Assembly (NCBI GenBank): GCA_965214415.1
Contig: CBDCBQ010000003.1
Coordinates: 310,001-374,000, forward strand
Length of the DNA: 64,000 nucleotides
Reading direction: 5' to 3'
Source of the DNA: RH-AL1 sp965214415
GTDB lineage: Bacteria; Pseudomonadota; Alphaproteobacteria; Rhizobiales; Beijerinckiaceae
Each line of letters begins with the position of its first letter. The stretch's first letter is position 1. Positions 31,974-39,590 of the stretch are shown here, piece by piece. Made by a program: the position numbers and the translations under genes. The notes below the pieces were generated by a model, which saw only the letters and a program-made list of their open reading frames with translations, was not told where the DNA came from and made no database searches.

Positions 31974-34610
31974 TCACGGCGTCAGCCCCAGCAGGTAGAC
32001 GTTCGTGAAGATGCCGACCCAGATGATGTCGAGCGCGTGCCAAAACAGATTGAAGCACAGCCCGCGGCGCTGGATCGACGGCAGGAAGCCCTTGGTGAAA
32101 TATTGCGCCATCGTCGTGCCGAGCCAGAGCAGGCCGATCGTCACGTGCAGGCCGTGGCAGCCGACGAGCGTGAAGAACGCCGAGAGGAACGCGCTGCGGT
32201 CGGGCCCGGCGCCCTGGTGGATCAGCTTGACGAACTCGTTGATCTCGAGCCCGAGGAAGGCGACGCCGAGGAGCCCCGTCAGCAGGTAGCCGACCTGCGT
32301 CCAGAGCTGGTTGCGGGCGCTGGTGGCGATCGCCGCCATGCCGCAGGCGAAACTCGACAGCAGCAGACAGGCCGTCTCGATCGCGACCGTCTTGAACTCG
32401 AAGAGATCATGTCCCGCCGGGCCGCCGGCGGTGCGGTGGCTGAGCACCGCATAGGCCGCGTAGAAGCCCGAGAACATGATGAAGTCGGAGAGCAGGAACA
32501 CCCAGAAGCCGAACCCGGTGATGATGCGCTTCGAGGCCGGGCCCGTCTGGCCCTTCATCGGGTCGCGCTCGTTCTGGTCGAGATTCTCGGCCTTGGCCAT
32601 CGCGACCTCGGTGTAGCCGCCGCGGCCCTCGACCATGTCGACGCGCGCGTCACGACGCTTGCCGTCGAGCCGTGCGACCTCCTCGGCCGAAATCTCGTAT
32701 TCGGAGTGCGGGCGCCAGGCGAAGACGACGAATGTCGCGAAAGCGCCGGCGAAGCCGACCGCCGCCATCCACCAGATGTGCCAGATCAAGGCGAAGCCGA
32801 GCACCACAGAGAAGAACGCGACGACGATGCCCGTCGGGCTGTTCTTCGGCATCTCGATCGGCTCGTAGTTGGGCAGATCGGTAAGCTTGCGCTCCGCGAT
32901 GGCGCGCTGCTTGATGCCCCAGTAGGCCTCCTCGCCGCGGACGTTCGGCATGACGGCGAAGTTGTAGGCCGGCGGCGGCGAAGTGGTGATCCACTCGAGC
33001 GAGCGGCCGTCCCATGGATCGCCCGTCGTATCGCGCAGCTCCTCGCGATGGCGGATCGACACGACGATCTGCGTGATCTGGCAGACGATGCCACCGAGCA
33101 CGAGAAGCGCGCCGACCTCGGCGACGAGCAGCCACGGGTACCACGCGTAGATATCGTAGTGCTGCAGGCGTCGGGTCATGCCCATCAGGCCGGTGACGTA
33201 GAGCGGCACGAAGGCGGTGTAGAAGCCGACCGTCCAGAGCCAGAAGGCCGCCTTGCCCCAGCCGTTGTGCAGCTTGAAGCCGAACGCCTTGGGCCACCAG
33301 TAGGTGTAGCCGGCGAAGGCGCCAAAGAGCACGCCGCCGATGATCACGTTGTGGAAATGGGCGACGAGAAAGACCGAGTTGTGCAGCAGGAAGTCGGCCG
33401 GCGGCACCGCGAGCAGCACGCCGGTCATGCCGCCGATCACGAAGGTGATCATGAACGAGATCGCCCACATCATCGGCAGCTCGAACTTCACCCGGCCGCC
33501 CCACATCGTGAACAGCCAGTTGAAGACCTTCACGCCGGTCGGCACGGCGATGATCATCGACATGATGGCGAAGATGCCATTGACGTCGGCGCCGGCGCCC
33601 ATCGTGAAGAAGTGGTGCAGCCAAACCATGAAGGCGAGCAGGCAGATCGCCATCGTGGCGATGATCATCGAGCGGTAGCCGAACAAAGGCTTGCGCGAGA
33701 AGGTCGAGATCACCTCGGAGAAGATGCCGAACGCCGGCAGGATGAGGATGTACACCTCCGGATGACCCCATGCCCAGATGAGGTTCATGTACATCATCGA
33801 GTTGCCGCCCATTTCGTCCGTGAAGAAATGGAAGCCGAGGTAGCGGTCGAGCAGGCTCATCGCCAAGGTGGCGGTGAGGATCGGGAAGGCGGCGACGATC
33901 AGCAGGTTGGCGGCGAGCGCCGTCCAGCAGAAGATCGGCATGCGCGTATAGGTCATGCCGGGGGCGCGCATCTTCAGAATCGTCGTCACGAAATTGACGC
34001 CGGTGAGCAGCGTGCCGACGCCGGATATCTGCAAGGCCCACAACTGATAGTCGATGCCGACGCCGGGCGAGAACTTCAATTCCGACAGCGGCGGATAGGC
34101 GAGCCAGCCCGCCTTGCCGAACTCGCCGATGACGAGCGACATGTTGACGAGCAGCACGCCCGACGCGGTCAGCCAGAACGAGACCGAGTTGAAGGTTGGA
34201 AACGCCACGTCGCGTACGCCGAGCTGCAGCGGCAGAACGAAGTTCATCAGCCCGATCATGAATGGCATCGCCACGAAGAAGATCATGATCGTGCCATGCG
34301 CGGAAAAGATCTGGTTGTAATGCTCCGGCGGCAGATAGCCTTGCGAATTGTAGGCGAGCGCCTGCTGCGAGCGCATCATGATCGCGTCGGTGAAGCCGCG
34401 ACACAGCATCACGAGCGCGAGCAGGCAGTACATGACGCCGATCCGCTTGTGATCGACCGAGGTGATCCACTCGTTCCACAAGTAGGGGACCCAACCCTTC
34501 ACGGTCACCCACGTGAGGAGGCTGATGATCGCGATGATCATGAACGCCGACGCCGCCATCGGCAACGGCTGGCTGAACGGGATCGCGTCCCAGCTGAGCT
34601 TACCCAGCAT
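31974..34610 (-). CDS. cyoB: Quinol oxidase subunits I and III fused in one frame (CyoB-CyoC)
   Basis: The frame is 878 codons. Residues 1-670 are CyoB, the 15-helix catalytic subunit of the proton-pumping bo-type quinol oxidase, with WAWGHPEVYILILPAFG (CuB histidine and cross-linked tyrosine), WLHHFFTMG (CuB histidines) and VAHFHNVIIGGVLFG (heme ligands). From residue 671 the protein is CyoC (five helices, GFGFWVFLLSDFIMFSGFY, HGLHVTIGLLWLG). CyoB and CyoC are normally separate proteins. At the junction the frame reads GRGGYTEVAMAKAENLDQ with no stop. The ATG at 32600 has GAGG five bases upstream, so CyoC may also be made separately. The start at 34610 (ATG) is preferred over an in-frame TTG six bases upstream. 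Confidence 0.92.
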   Translation of the reverse strand: MLGKLSWDAIPFSQPLPMAASAFMIIAIISLLTWVTVKGWVPYLWNEWITSVDHKRIGVMYCLLALVMLCRGFTDAIMMRSQQALAYNSQGYLPPEHYNQIFSAHGTIMIFFVAMPFMIGLMNFVLPLQLGVRDVAFPTFNSVSFWLTASGVLLVNMSLVIGEFGKAGWLAYPPLSELKFSPGVGIDYQLWALQISGVGTLLTGVNFVTTILKMRAPGMTYTRMPIFCWTALAANLLIVAAFPILTATLAMSLLDRYLGFHFFTDEMGGNSMMYMNLIWAWGHPEVYILILPAFGIFSEVISTFSRKPLFGYRSMIIATMAICLLAFMVWLHHFFTMGAGADVNGIFAIMSMIIAVPTGVKVFNWLFTMWGGRVKFELPMMWAISFMITFVIGGMTGVLLAVPPADFLLHNSVFLVAHFHNVIIGGVLFGAFAGYTYWWPKAFGFKLHNGWGKAAFWLWTVGFYTAFVPLYVTGLMGMTRRLQHYDIYAWYPWLLVAEVGALLVLGGIVCQITQIVVSIRHREELRDTTGDPWDGRSLEWITTSPPPAYNFAVMPNVRGEEAYWGIKQRAIAERKLTDLPNYEPIEMPKNSPTGIVVAFFSVVLGFALIWHIWWMAAVGFAGAFATFVVFAWRPHSEYEISAEEVARLDGKRRDARVDMVEGRGGYTEVAMAKAENLDQNERDPMKGQTGPASKRIITGFGFWVFLLSDFIMFSGFYAAYAVLSHRTAGGPAGHDLFEFKTVAIETACLLLSSFACGMAAIATSARNQLWTQVGYLLTGLLGVAFLGLEINEFVKLIHQGAGPDRSAFLSAFFTLVGCHGLHVTIGLLWLGTTMAQYFTKGFLPSIQRRGLCFNLFWHALDIIWVGIFTNVYLLGLTP

Positions 34611-34659
34611 TCTCAATCATCCTTCATTGCTGCGTGACGCGCGCGAACGCGGCTCGCGA

Positions 34660-35598
34660 TCAGGGTGGGTTCGTGATCTTGGGCGGACCGACCTGAGCGG
34701 GCGCCGTTCCGCCGACGATCGCGGCGAAAAGGTTTGGGTCGATCCCCTTATATGTCGTGATCGGCGCGGTCGCGCTCTTCTCGGTGAGCTTGGCGTAGCC
34801 CGCCGTGTCGAGCGTGTCGGTGGCGGACTTGGCCTGCGTGACCCACGACGAGAAATCGTCGTCCTTCACCGCATGGACCTGGAAGTGCATGTCGGAGAAG
34901 CCCTCGCCGGACAGCATCCCGGAGAGGCCGCGGTAGCTGCCGTCGTGATCGGCCTGCAGGTTCAACTGCGTCGTCATGCCGGCCATCGAGTAGATCATGC
35001 CGCCGAGCTGCGGCACGAAGAACGTGTTCCAGACGGATGCCGAGGTGATGGTGAAATGCACCGGCTTGCCGGTCGGGATGTAAAGCTCGTTCACGGCGGC
35101 CACCCCCTGCTCGGGGTAGATGAACAGCCATTTCCAGTCGAGCGAGACGACTTGGACTTCGAGCGGCTTCTGCCCTTGCGCGATCGGCAGCGGCTTGTAG
35201 GGATCGAGCGCGTGCGAGCCGTACCAGGCGACGCCGCCGAGCACGACGATGATGAGCAGCGGGATCGACCACACGACAAGCTCGATCGTCCCGTTGAACT
35301 CCCACTCGGGCAGATAGAAGGTCCGCTTCTGGTTCGACTCGCGAAACCACCAGGAAAAGCCCACCGTGGCGGCGATCACCGGCAGCACGATCACCAGCAT
35401 GATGGCGAGCGAGTCGATCAGGATCAGCCGCTGGGAGACGCCGACCGGCCCTTGTGGATCGAGCACGCCAAGATCGCAGCCGCACAGCAGGAGCGGGAGC
35501 GCGGCGACGGCCGCGAGGCGGCCGATACGCGCGGGGTCGACGGAAAGGAAGCGCGGCAAGTCCTCGTCCCGTGTTGGGGTCGACCCGGCGTCGAGCAA
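34660..35598 (-). CDS. cyoA: Cytochrome bo-type ubiquinol oxidase subunit II
   Basis: The roughly 312-residue subunit has a lipoprotein-type signal (LPLLLCGCDLGVLDPQGPV), two membrane helices (about 55-80 and 105-128) and a periplasmic cupredoxin-like domain (VQVVSLDWKWLFIYPEQGVA, VWNTFFVPQLGGMIYSMAGM). CuA ligands are absent, as expected for a quinol oxidase. The C-terminus SDMHFQVHAV and the COX ARM region are standard for CyoA. The TTG at 35598 is the longest start; a TTG at 35559 preceded by GGGACGAGG may be the true one. It is the first gene of the cyo operon. Confidence 0.93.
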   Translation of the reverse strand: MLDAGSTPTRDEDLPRFLSVDPARIGRLAAVAALPLLLCGCDLGVLDPQGPVGVSQRLILIDSLAIMLVIVLPVIAATVGFSWWFRESNQKRTFYLPEWEFNGTIELVVWSIPLLIIVVLGGVAWYGSHALDPYKPLPIAQGQKPLEVQVVSLDWKWLFIYPEQGVAAVNELYIPTGKPVHFTITSASVWNTFFVPQLGGMIYSMAGMTTQLNLQADHDGSYRGLSGMLSGEGFSDMHFQVHAVKDDDFSSWVTQAKSATDTLDTAGYAKLTEKSATAPITTYKGIDPNLFAAIVGGTAPAQVGPPKITNPP

Positions 35599-36302
35599 GC
35601 CTGCTTAGCGCCAAGTCGCGGGCGATCACAACAGGCGCCAACCGTTCCGCGACAACTTGTTGCGCCGCAGCGACACTCGTGCGCATTCGAGCGATCATCG
35701 CATAACAGTGGAGCTATGGAGCTCGAGCGGGGCCGACGAACCAGGTCGGGGGCAGCGTCCAGCTGGCCCTCCCGAGATTGGCCTTCGGTGGCGCTTTCCG
35801 CGCGACGGATCGTGCCGCCGGAGCAGGAAGGGCGAAATCGACTACCAGGTCCGCGACCCTGGAGCAGCGTGGGTCTGACTGAAGGTCACCCCGTCACGAT
35901 TGCCTCATCCGTCTAACGAGCGGCGCTCCTCGGGCGCGGCCTTCGAGCGACTCGTACTCCTGGCTCCAACGGATCGCCCATGTCCGCTCAGTCGGTTGGC
36001 GTCCAAAGCTTCGCGTCGCCTTGCGCATTCGATGGCTCGGGCACGCCCTCACCGCAATCGAAAGCGTCGATTACGCGATGCCCAACAATCGCCAAATGGG
36101 CGCGATCGGATCATGAGGCGCGCCATGTCGGCGAACGGCCACACCGAAGACGCCATGTCGACGAACGCAGCGCCGGCAAAGCCCGAAGTCACCGTGCATC
36201 GACCGCGGCCAAGACCCGGGTCGACGAGCGGAGACTTTGGCAGACCTCCATGTCGATCATCGGCGACATGGCGCGGCGGGTCCGCCCGACGAAGCACACA
36301 GG
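35599..36302. other. 700-bp region without a recognisable gene
   Basis: No reading frame here resembles a known protein. The right half contains repeated CATGTCG words: CGCCATGTCGGCGAAC (36121) and CGCCATGTCGACGAAC (36151), one base apart in sequence, and a hairpin CATGTCG/CGACATG at 36249-36270. GGCGCGCCATGTCG near 36118 is also an inverse match of CGACATGGCGCGGCG near 36264. It may be decayed coding sequence or a regulatory region for cyoA and rpsB. Confidence 0.5.
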
Positions 36303-36331
36303 TTGACGCGACCATGATGTTCGGTTATTTT
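36303..36331 (+). promoter_or_regulatory. Probable sigma-70 promoter of rpsB
   Basis: TTGACG and TATTTT are separated by exactly 17 bp, a near-consensus housekeeping promoter. It would give a leader of about 170 nt before rpsB, where S2 autoregulation could act. Confidence 0.6.
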
Positions 36332-36509
36332 ACCTGGAAGCTGGAGCAGGCACAACGGCCGTACGAAGCGCTTGCCGGCAAGCGTGCGTCCCTCTATAGC
36401 ACGGTCCATCCCACACGCGGATCGCGCGCGCCTGATTCAAGGCGTGCTTCCGGTGCCCCCCTTGGGGGCCAACCGATCCGCGGCGGCTCAACCGGAGAAT
36501 GTTTACGCC

Positions 36510-37586
36510 ATGGCACTTCCCGATTTCACGATGCGTGGGCTCCTCGAGTCCGGCGCCCACTTCGGCCATCAATCGCACCGCTGGAACCCCAAGATGGGGC
36601 CCTACATCTTCGGCGCGCGCAACAACATCCACATCATCGATCTCGCGCAGACGGTGCCGCTGCTGCACCAGGCGCTGAAGGCCGTTTCGGACACGGTGGC
36701 GCGCGGTGGTCGCGTGCTGTTCGTCGGCACCAAGCGCCAGGCGCAGGACCAGATCGCCGATGCCGCCAAGCGCTCGGCGCAATACTACATCAACTCGCGT
36801 TGGCTCGGCGGCATGCTGACCAACTGGAAGACGATCTCCGGGTCGATCCAGCGGCTGCGCAAGATCGACGACCAGCTCGATTCCGGCGCCTCCGGCCTCA
36901 CCAAGAAAGAGCGCCTGATGATGTCTCGCGAGCGGGAAAAGCTCGAGAAGGCGCTGGGCGGCATCAAGGACATGGGCGGTGTGCCAGACCTCATCTTCGT
37001 GATCGACACCAACAAGGAGCAGCTGGCGATCCGCGAGGCCAACCGCCTGGCGATACCGGTCGCGGCGATCCTCGACACCAATTCCGACCCCGACGGCATC
37101 ACCTTCCCGATCCCGGGCAACGACGATGCCGGCCGCGCGATCGCGTTCTATTGCGATCTCGTCGCCCGCGCCGCGCTCGACGGCATCCAGCGCAGCCAGG
37201 GCTCGTCGGGCGTCGACTTCGGCGAGGCTGAAATGCCGGCCGCCGAGGAACTGCCGGGCCGCGTGATCCACGAGGCGATCGACGAGCCGGCCAAGGCGGA
37301 TCCCGCCGCCGGCCCCGAGGTCGCGCCGGTCGAGACGCTCGAGGCGCCCGCCGAGGCGTTCGAGATCCTGACCGCGCCGCGCGGCGCGCCGGACGATTTC
37401 GCCAAGATCCAGGGCGTCGGCCCGCAGATCGTCAAGAAGCTCAACGACGGCGGCATCTTCCATTATTGGCAGATCGCCGCGATGACGCCGGACGATTCCA
37501 AGAAGCTCGACAGCGATCTGAAGCTCGGCGGCCGCATCGAGCGAGACGGCTGGATCAACCAGGCCCGTGGCCTGCTGGCGGCGTAA
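36510..37586 (+). CDS. rpsB: 30S ribosomal protein S2 with C-terminal extension
   Basis: The 358-residue protein begins MALPDFTMRGLLESGAHFGH and contains all the S2 landmarks (RWNPKMGPYIFGARNNIHII, NSRWLGGMLTNWKTI, PIPGNDDAGRAI). It is about 110 residues longer than E. coli S2. The extra C-terminus is Pro/Ala/Glu-rich, then ends in a helix-hairpin-helix-like domain (KIQGVGPQIVKKLNDGGI, DLKLGGRIERDGWI) also present in S2 of related alphaproteobacteria. The ATG at 36510 fits the family start; the longer frame does not. It is followed by tsf, the usual order. Confidence 0.96.
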   Translation: MALPDFTMRGLLESGAHFGHQSHRWNPKMGPYIFGARNNIHIIDLAQTVPLLHQALKAVSDTVARGGRVLFVGTKRQAQDQIADAAKRSAQYYINSRWLGGMLTNWKTISGSIQRLRKIDDQLDSGASGLTKKERLMMSREREKLEKALGGIKDMGGVPDLIFVIDTNKEQLAIREANRLAIPVAAILDTNSDPDGITFPIPGNDDAGRAIAFYCDLVARAALDGIQRSQGSSGVDFGEAEMPAAEELPGRVIHEAIDEPAKADPAAGPEVAPVETLEAPAEAFEILTAPRGAPDDFAKIQGVGPQIVKKLNDGGIFHYWQIAAMTPDDSKKLDSDLKLGGRIERDGWINQARGLLAA

Positions 37587-37694
37587 GGCCTGGCCGTCTC
37601 CCGTCCGGCGGGAGACGGCGGCCTCCTGAAGCGGGCCGGGACGAGGGCGCCGGGCGTTGCTCTCGAGAGGACCGCGGCGTCACCTTAGAATGCC

Positions 37695-37745
37695 CACACC
37701 CGACCCGACTTCGTCGGGCCACCTTCTCCCGTCAGCGGGAGAAGG
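37695..37745. repeat. Double-hairpin palindromic element between rpsB and tsf
   Basis: CCCGAC/GTCGGG (37704-37718) and CCTTCTCCCG/CGGGAGAAGG (37722-37745) form two adjacent hairpins. This is the CCCGACTTCGTCGGG plus CTCCCGTCAGCGGGAG element common in Hyphomicrobiales. It lies in the leader just upstream of tsf and may attenuate it. A related short hairpin is at 37598-37612. Confidence 0.7.
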
Positions 37746-37773
37746 AAACCCGTACCGACAAGGACGACCTGCG

Positions 37774-38688
37774 ATGGCGACCATTTCCGCGGCATTGGTG
37801 AAGGAGCTTCGCGAGAAGACCGGCGCCGGCATGATGGACTGCAAGAACGCGCTGACCGAGACCGGCGGCGATATCGAGGCCGGCGTCGACTGGCTGCGCA
37901 AGAAAGGTCTCTCGAAGGCCGCCAAGAAGGGCGACCGCGTCGCCGCGGAAGGCCTGATCGGCGTCGCGCTCGGCGCGACCGAGGCCGTCGTCGTCGAGGT
38001 GAATTCCGAGACCGACTTCGTCGCCCGCAACGAGGATTTCCAGACGCTGGTGCGCAACGTCGCCGACGTGGCGCTGGTGGACAAGAGCGCCGACGTCGAG
38101 GCGATCAAGGCCGCGGCCTATCCCAAGGGCGGCACCGTCGGCGACGCGATCACCAACGCGATCGCGACGATCGGCGAGAACATGAACCTGCGTCGCGCGG
38201 CGCGCGTCGAGGTCGCCCAGGGCGCGATCGGCTCCTACGTGCACGGCCAGACCGCCGATGGTCTCGGCAAGATCGGCGTGCTCGTCGCGCTCGAATCCGA
38301 CAAGGAAGCGGGTCCGCTCGAGGCGCTCGGGCGCAAGATCGCCCAGCACATCGCGGCCGCGAGCCCGATCGCGCTCGATTCCGCGGCGATCCCGCCCGAG
38401 GTGATCGCCCGCGAGAAGGCCGTGCTCGCCGAGAAGAACGGCGCCGGCAAGCCGGCCAACGTCGTCGAGAAGATCGTCGAGGGCGGCTTGAAGACTTTCT
38501 TCAAGGAGAATTGCCTCGTCGATCAGGTCTCGATCCACGAAGATCACGCCAAGAAGACGATCGGCCAGGTCGCCAAGGACGCCGGCGCGACGATCACGGG
38601 CTACGTCCGTTTCGGCCTCGGCGAGGGCGTCGAGAAGGTCGATGGTCCGGACTTCGCGAGCGAGGTCGCCGCGGCCGCCGGTCGCTGA
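37774..38688 (+). CDS. tsf: Translation elongation factor Ts
   Basis: The 304-residue factor catalyses GDP/GTP exchange on EF-Tu. N-terminal UBA-like domain: LVKELREKTGAGMMDCKNAL, EAGVDWLRKKGLSKAAKK. The core includes VEVNSETDFVARNEDFQTLV with the Thr-Asp-Phe-Val motif that contacts EF-Tu, and IAAASPIALD. The C-terminal coiled part ends VDGPDFASEVAAAAGR. The length is normal. It follows rpsB with 187 bp between that contains palindromic elements, so it may be partly uncoupled. A strong terminator follows. Confidence 0.96.
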   Translation: MATISAALVKELREKTGAGMMDCKNALTETGGDIEAGVDWLRKKGLSKAAKKGDRVAAEGLIGVALGATEAVVVEVNSETDFVARNEDFQTLVRNVADVALVDKSADVEAIKAAAYPKGGTVGDAITNAIATIGENMNLRRAARVEVAQGAIGSYVHGQTADGLGKIGVLVALESDKEAGPLEALGRKIAQHIAAASPIALDSAAIPPEVIAREKAVLAEKNGAGKPANVVEKIVEGGLKTFFKENCLVDQVSIHEDHAKKTIGQVAKDAGATITGYVRFGLGEGVEKVDGPDFASEVAAAAGR

Positions 38689-38710
38689 GGCGGGGCAACC
38701 TGTTCAAGGC

Positions 38711-38740
38711 AAGGGCGCACCCGTGAGGGCGCGCCCTTTT
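38711..38740 (+). terminator. Rho-independent terminator after tsf
   Basis: AAGGGCGC pairs with GCGCCCTT, extended by CCC/GGG around a GTGA loop and followed by TTTT. Confidence 0.88.
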
Positions 38741-38775
38741 CGTGTCTGCCGGTCGCTACGAGAGCGGAGGACACG

Positions 38776-39570
38776 ATGATAGCCGCGACCCCCACCACCC
38801 TCGCGCTGCTGTTCGCCGTCGCCCTGGTGTCCGGCGCGCTCGACGCGATCGCCGGCGGCGGGGCGTTGCTGACGATCCCCGTCCTCCTCATCACCGGCCT
38901 GCATCCGGTGGTGGCGATCGCGACCAGCAAGGCGCAGTCGAGCTTTGGCAACGCCTCGGCGATGCTGTTTTTCGCGCGGCGCGGCTTCTACACGTGGCGG
39001 CGCGCCCTGGCGATCGCGGTCGTCGCGGCCGGTTTCGCGTCGCTCGGGGCGCTGTCGGTGACGCACGTGCCGCGGCAGGTCCTGATCGCCGCCGTGCCGC
39101 TCGTGCTCATCGGCGTCGCGCTCTACTTCGCCTTCGGGCACCGCCCCCGCGAGGGCGAGCGCCGCGCCCGGCTCACGCTCGCGGTCTTCGTCACGCTCGT
39201 GATCCCGCCTCTGGCCTTCTACGATGGCATCTTCGGGCCGGGCACCGGCATGTTCATGATGATCGCCTTCGTGACGCTGCTCGGCCAGCACCTCGTCGAG
39301 GCGAACGCCTGGACCAAGCTCTCCAACACCGCGAGCAACGTCGGCGCCTTCCTGAGTTTCCTCGTCACCGGCAACATCGAATGGCGCATCGCCGCCGTGA
39401 TGATCGTCGGCGCCATCGCCGGCGGCCAGATCGGCTCGCACCTTGCCCTCCGCCACGGCGCCCGCATCATCCGACCCGTGGTGGTGGTGTTCTGCTGCGT
39501 GCTCGCCGTAAAGCTGCTCGCCGACCCGGCCAACCCACTGCGGGCGGCGGTGGTGGGGTTGTTTCGTTAG
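38776..39570 (+). CDS. TSUP-family (TauE/SafE) membrane transporter
   Basis: The 264-residue protein has seven to eight membrane helices. The sulfite exporter TauE/SafE motifs are visible in both halves: DAIAGGGALLTIPVLLITGL with GLHPVVAIATSKAQSSFGNA, and YDGIFGPGTGMFMMIAFV with NAWTKLSNTASNVGAF. TSUP members export sulfite, sulfoacetate or related organosulfonates and can import sulfate; the substrate here is unknown. GAGCGGAGG precedes the ATG. It stands alone after the tsf terminator. Confidence 0.9.
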   Translation: MIAATPTTLALLFAVALVSGALDAIAGGGALLTIPVLLITGLHPVVAIATSKAQSSFGNASAMLFFARRGFYTWRRALAIAVVAAGFASLGALSVTHVPRQVLIAAVPLVLIGVALYFAFGHRPREGERRARLTLAVFVTLVIPPLAFYDGIFGPGTGMFMMIAFVTLLGQHLVEANAWTKLSNTASNVGAFLSFLVTGNIEWRIAAVMIVGAIAGGQIGSHLALRHGARIIRPVVVVFCCVLAVKLLADPANPLRAAVVGLFR

Positions 39571-39590
39571 ACGGCAGCGGCGCCCGGCCG

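Noticed and set aside
32037..34637. 866-codon plus-strand frame
   Set aside because: It mirrors the CyoB-CyoC gene, whose heme-copper motifs are unmistakable.
36049..36315. 88-codon minus frame in the rpsB upstream gap
   Set aside because: No ribosome-binding site or recognisable domain; its Met-Ala and Asp-Met words come from the CATGTCG repeats.
35900..37231. 443-codon plus frame across the rpsB upstream region
   Set aside because: It enters rpsB in a different frame from S2, and its product is repetitive and basic.
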